Shown: in pieces, positions 61,395 to 64,000 of the stretch
Position numbering within the stretch: position 1 is the stretch's first letter
Layout of the letters: every line of letters begins with the position of its first letter
Origin: Schizochytrium sp. CCTCC M209059
Lineage: Eukaryota > Sar > Bigyra > Thraustochytrida > Thraustochytriidae
Reading direction: 5' to 3'
DNA length: 64,000 nt
NCBI GenBank assembly: GCA_000818945.1
Contig: KN805431.1
Span: 1-64,000, forward strand
Position numbers and translations under genes: made by a program
Notes under the pieces: generated by a model
Seen by the model: only the letters and a program-made list of their open reading frames with translations
Databases searched by the model: none
What the model was told of the DNA's origin: nothing

Positions 61395-62885
61395 ATGCTT
61401 TCCCAGGAGGAAGACCGTTACGAATCTCAAGCACGAGAAAGTCATGATATTAATTTGCAGACATCGGAGGATATGCACTTTCATGGTGGCCGACTAAACA
61501 AGCTGTCCTGCCCAGTGCCCCAGAATACACTAAGTCGCGCTGTACCTGGCGGCACCTTTGAGGGTCGCCAAAAAGAATTGAGCTTTCGCCACGACAGCAC
61601 GCTACCATCTTCTGCATCTTCGAATGCTCGGGACCACCCTCGCCTGACCGCTCCTCGCGAGTCGGCATCAAGTTTTTATGGTCTAGACGAACGTTCGGGA
61701 ATTGCGCTAGAGACCAGAGATTCGATTGGCCAGAATGAGAATCTCACACAGAGAGACCCAGTCGCGTCAAGAAGATTTCCGGATGATCCTCGCGAAGGCC
61801 CGTACTCTACGCTTGAAATCAATGCTGCCTCGCAAGCGCCGAACATGCGAGCGCGGTTCTATCGTCGCTTCGTTTACTGCATTGATATAATCAAGTTGCA
61901 TCTTGCCTCAAGTTTTTCGCTGTGCGGACGAGCAGAGAAAAACCCTCAACAGCAGAACAGCGCTTCCGAAAAGTTTTTGTCAACGCAGAATTCTGACGAA
62001 GATCGATCCGAAACGATTATGTCGGATCTACAACCTCAAGACGAGGTCGAGGATCCAGCAAAGGACGACGGCATTGTGCGTCTTCGGCCTGACAAGGACA
62101 TTACGCGCGGAGAGACACAGCTAACAAGCCGGAAATTTCCCGATGGCAAGTATCCTTTCACAAAAGACAAATGGTTAGCGAAATATGCCGAGCTCTCTGA
62201 AGAAGCCTTGCAGGTAGGTCGCAGTGTTTTCCTTCCCCTTGCTCGGGAAGAAGCCCGACCCGGCACCAGCGCAGATCGCCAAGAGAAGAACGCGCGATCG
62301 AAAATCCTGATCAAGACCTCAAGGGCCCTCGCTTTATTTGGAAAAGGTGACAAGGACATTTCGCGTTTGCTTCACACGTTGCTCATACCAAGGCCTAGGT
62401 CGACTGCGATCGTGTCTCTTCCCGGTCAGGGCAACAGCAACAAAGACGACGACACTTTCATCCCCTGGGTGTTTGCACTCACGCCAGACGATCTTGATCT
62501 TTTGTATGATATGCAGAAGATGGGACTCGCCTTCCTTCAATGCAAGGAAAATACGCAATGGTTTCATCAAAGATATGCTCATTTAGACGTTGAGACCGAC
62601 CTTCTGGGCATCACCTTGGATGAATGGCTCTCCCCAGACCGAGTCCAGTTCGGGTTCCACGTTCGGCCCACTGTCGGGTATTTACACATGCACATGCTCG
62701 TAGGTCCTCTCACCGAGTTCGGAGCCGACTATGATAAAAGGTGGATATCGTTGGATAGAGTCATCTCTGAACTCAAAGCGAATCGCTCCATGGACGAGGT
62801 TCTTCACGAGGCAAAACGAGAAAATCCACCCGAGAGTATTGGCGATGAAGAAGAGGAGGATACCAGCGACCAGATCAATTTGTAA
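61395..62885 (+). CDS. HIT-like (aprataxin/DcpS-type histidine triad) protein 2
   Basis: The 496-residue protein has a ~310-residue N-terminal region, mostly polar and disordered, with a short hydrophobic/basic patch (RRFVYCIDIIKLHLASSFSL, about 156-175). The C-terminal domain parallels the protein encoded at 42376-43464: SRLLHTLLIPRPRS, the helix ALTPDDLDLLYDMQKMGLAF, RVQFGFHVRPTVGYLHMHML and GPLTEFGADYDKRWISLDRV. His431 and His433 occupy the second and third triad positions, while the first is Tyr429, as in the paralogue. It is probably a nucleotide-binding hydrolase or transferase of unknown substrate. The C-terminal tail is acidic (GDEEEEDTSD). The start at ATG 61395 is preceded by CTCTCTCTCGCC. 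A shorter protein from an internal ATG is possible. Confidence 0.75.
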   Translation: MLSQEEDRYESQARESHDINLQTSEDMHFHGGRLNKLSCPVPQNTLSRAVPGGTFEGRQKELSFRHDSTLPSSASSNARDHPRLTAPRESASSFYGLDERSGIALETRDSIGQNENLTQRDPVASRRFPDDPREGPYSTLEINAASQAPNMRARFYRRFVYCIDIIKLHLASSFSLCGRAEKNPQQQNSASEKFLSTQNSDEDRSETIMSDLQPQDEVEDPAKDDGIVRLRPDKDITRGETQLTSRKFPDGKYPFTKDKWLAKYAELSEEALQVGRSVFLPLAREEARPGTSADRQEKNARSKILIKTSRALALFGKGDKDISRLLHTLLIPRPRSTAIVSLPGQGNSNKDDDTFIPWVFALTPDDLDLLYDMQKMGLAFLQCKENTQWFHQRYAHLDVETDLLGITLDEWLSPDRVQFGFHVRPTVGYLHMHMLVGPLTEFGADYDKRWISLDRVISELKANRSMDEVLHEAKRENPPESIGDEEEEDTSDQINL

Positions 62886-63699
62886 GGAGACCCTGCGCAC
62901 GTGTAAAAATCATTGTCATCCTTTCGCCCTTTTTTTTTTTCCCCTCTCCAACCCCTTCTTTCCCTTTTATAAAAGGTAGTGATTGTTGCGGAGCAGCTGT
63001 TTGTTTACCAAGGCTACACCTTGCGAGACTTCGACTTGTTACGCAAGAAGTAGTCTTGTCGAGCAAGTCGCCCCAATAAAAGCAAGTCACTCGGACGAGC
63101 AAGGATCCTTGACAAGCAAATTTCGTTCACCAGCAAACATCTTGAGAAAACCTATTTCGGTGATCTCCTCGCGCAAAGAGATCTTCTCGCGCGATAAATC
63201 CTCTCCTCCGTCATCCACGTGAGGAAGTGATTTTTCTTTTGGTCCTCAGCTTTGCCAAGCACTTCGAGTCAGTCAACCATAAGAAGAAAAAAATGGGGAA
63301 CGAAAGGCATTGTATAGTACGTGGAATCTATATGAAAACCAGTTTACCAGTCATGCATACGAAATGGTGCTGAGCTCAATCCAAAGCATTCCTCGAGTGC
63401 AAGTACGATCGCAGAGGCCACGCTGAGGCAAACATGACGTAAATTCAGAAGATTCGCTTCTGTTCTCGCCGATGATCAGGTCCGAAAGGAAACACCGACC
63501 GGCCCGCGGAGAACTGACCCGCGGGGAACTGACCCGCGGAGAACCTGCGGCCAAAAATCCTGGGTACCCATGGTACCCGTCACGGTCGTTGGATCTGGTG
63601 AAAAAAAAAAATCTTGACCGACCACGTTCTTGACTTGAAAGCCCCACGACAACCAAAGCGCCCAGACGTGAACCAAAACGAGAACGCAGAAGCGCACCG
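62886..63699. other. Intergenic region upstream of the right-edge gene
   Basis: About 810 bp. T-runs follow the HIT-like 2 stop. Around 63000-63200 there are imperfect CAAG/GCAAG repeats and a doubled GAGATCT(C/T)CTCGCGC segment. At 63506-63550 three GCGGAGAAC-type units occur in tandem. No gene is supported. Confidence 0.5.
63506..63550 (+). repeat. Three tandem copies of a 15-bp CCGCGGAGAACTGAC unit
   Basis: GCGGAGAACTGACCC at 63506, GCGGGGAACTGACCC at 63521 and GCGGAGAACCTGCGG at 63536, in a 15-bp period. The last copy matches the motif family at 60125-60560. Confidence 0.88.
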
Positions 63700-64000
63700 A
63701 TGCGGCGCAAGTCGAAGAGCTCCCATGCGGGCGACGCCGGGCCGGAGCGCCTTGTTGGCGTCGCGGGCAACGACCCGCTCAGGACGCCTCCTCCTGGGAC
63801 AACTCTTGCGAGACGGGTCAAGGTCCTAATGCTGACATTTGCGATCCTTGTGACCATCTTCGTCACAGAAAGGTTTTTTCAGGCCTCTAGCTCTCAGCAC
63901 ACCCATCGGCCTATCGAAGAACTTCAAAGTAAGCACAAAGACATCTTGGCTGTAGACCGATTCATCGACCCGGACCTACGCCGCCAGCGGCCGCCTCGTT
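63700..64000 (+). CDS. Partial type II membrane protein running off the window edge
   Basis: Only the first 100 residues are present. The frame is open from ATG 63700 to the last base, so no stop is seen. The N-terminus is basic (MRRKSKSS), followed by a single hydrophobic segment at about 41-56 (VLMLTFAILVTIFVTERFF), then a polar Ser/Gln/His stem (61-70) and IDPDLRRQ. A short cytosolic tail, one signal anchor and a stem is typical of Golgi glycosyltransferases or sulfotransferases, but no catalytic motif is inside the window. The function is therefore not assigned. Confidence 0.55.
   Translation, partial: MRRKSKSSHAGDAGPERLVGVAGNDPLRTPPPGTTLARRVKVLMLTFAILVTIFVTERFFQASSSQHTHRPIEELQSKHKDILAVDRFIDPDLRRQRPPR

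Overview
This window looks like nuclear DNA of an intron-poor, GC-rich unicellular eukaryote. The evidence is spliceosomal GT-AG introns of 85-140 nt in four genes, and typical eukaryotic families: a NEK kinase, PI-PLC, derlin, Mediator subunit 12, DMAP1/SWC4, a VPS9 Rab exchange factor and a fungal/mitochondrial-type acetolactate synthase. Short tandem repeats are very abundant between genes. My best guess is a thraustochytrid-like stramenopile, because such protists combine few introns, high GC and AP2-domain genes. The sequence alone does not prove this.

Layout. 0-17 kb is an ordinary gene-dense arm: choloylglycine-hydrolase-family amidase (+), NEK6/7-like kinase (-), SLC22A18-like MFS transporter (-), a new cysteine-scaffold type II membrane protein (+), a Varp-type VPS9 protein (+), a MED12-like protein (+), a PI-PLC with an N-terminal lipidation signal in place of a PH domain (-), and a derlin (+). 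From 17.2 to 36.0 kb I see no credible protein gene. This 18.8-kb stretch is packed with tetranucleotide and other tandem repeats, including 144 units of CTTT running into a 362-base gap and 135 perfect units of GAAT. It ends at a polyglutamine AP2-domain protein.

36-64 kb is gene-dense again: AP2 protein (+), pyridoxal kinase (-), SDR16C-type dehydrogenase (+), HIT-like protein 1 (-), DPH6-RidA-RidA diphthamide synthetase (-), a probable pseudophosphatase of the Siw14/Oca family (+), a four-span membrane protein (-), a 2OG-Fe(II) oxygenase (+), two more SDRs (+,+), DMAP1/SWC4 (-), a glycerophosphodiester phosphodiesterase (-), acetolactate synthase (+), HIT-like protein 2 (+), and the start of a type II membrane protein that runs off the right edge.

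Genes sit in alternating divergent and convergent pairs with 0.2-1.5 kb spacers. No operon-like or biosynthetic cluster logic is evident, and the genes serve unrelated housekeeping roles. Two non-coding habits recur: simple tetra- to hexamer repeats in the leader just upstream of start codons, and gene-specific degenerate tandem repeats (22-100 bp units) just after stop codons. Start codons were placed at ATG. Four genes (MED12-like, pyridoxal kinase, SDR16C, GDPD) were assembled across introns by matching reading frame and family motifs.
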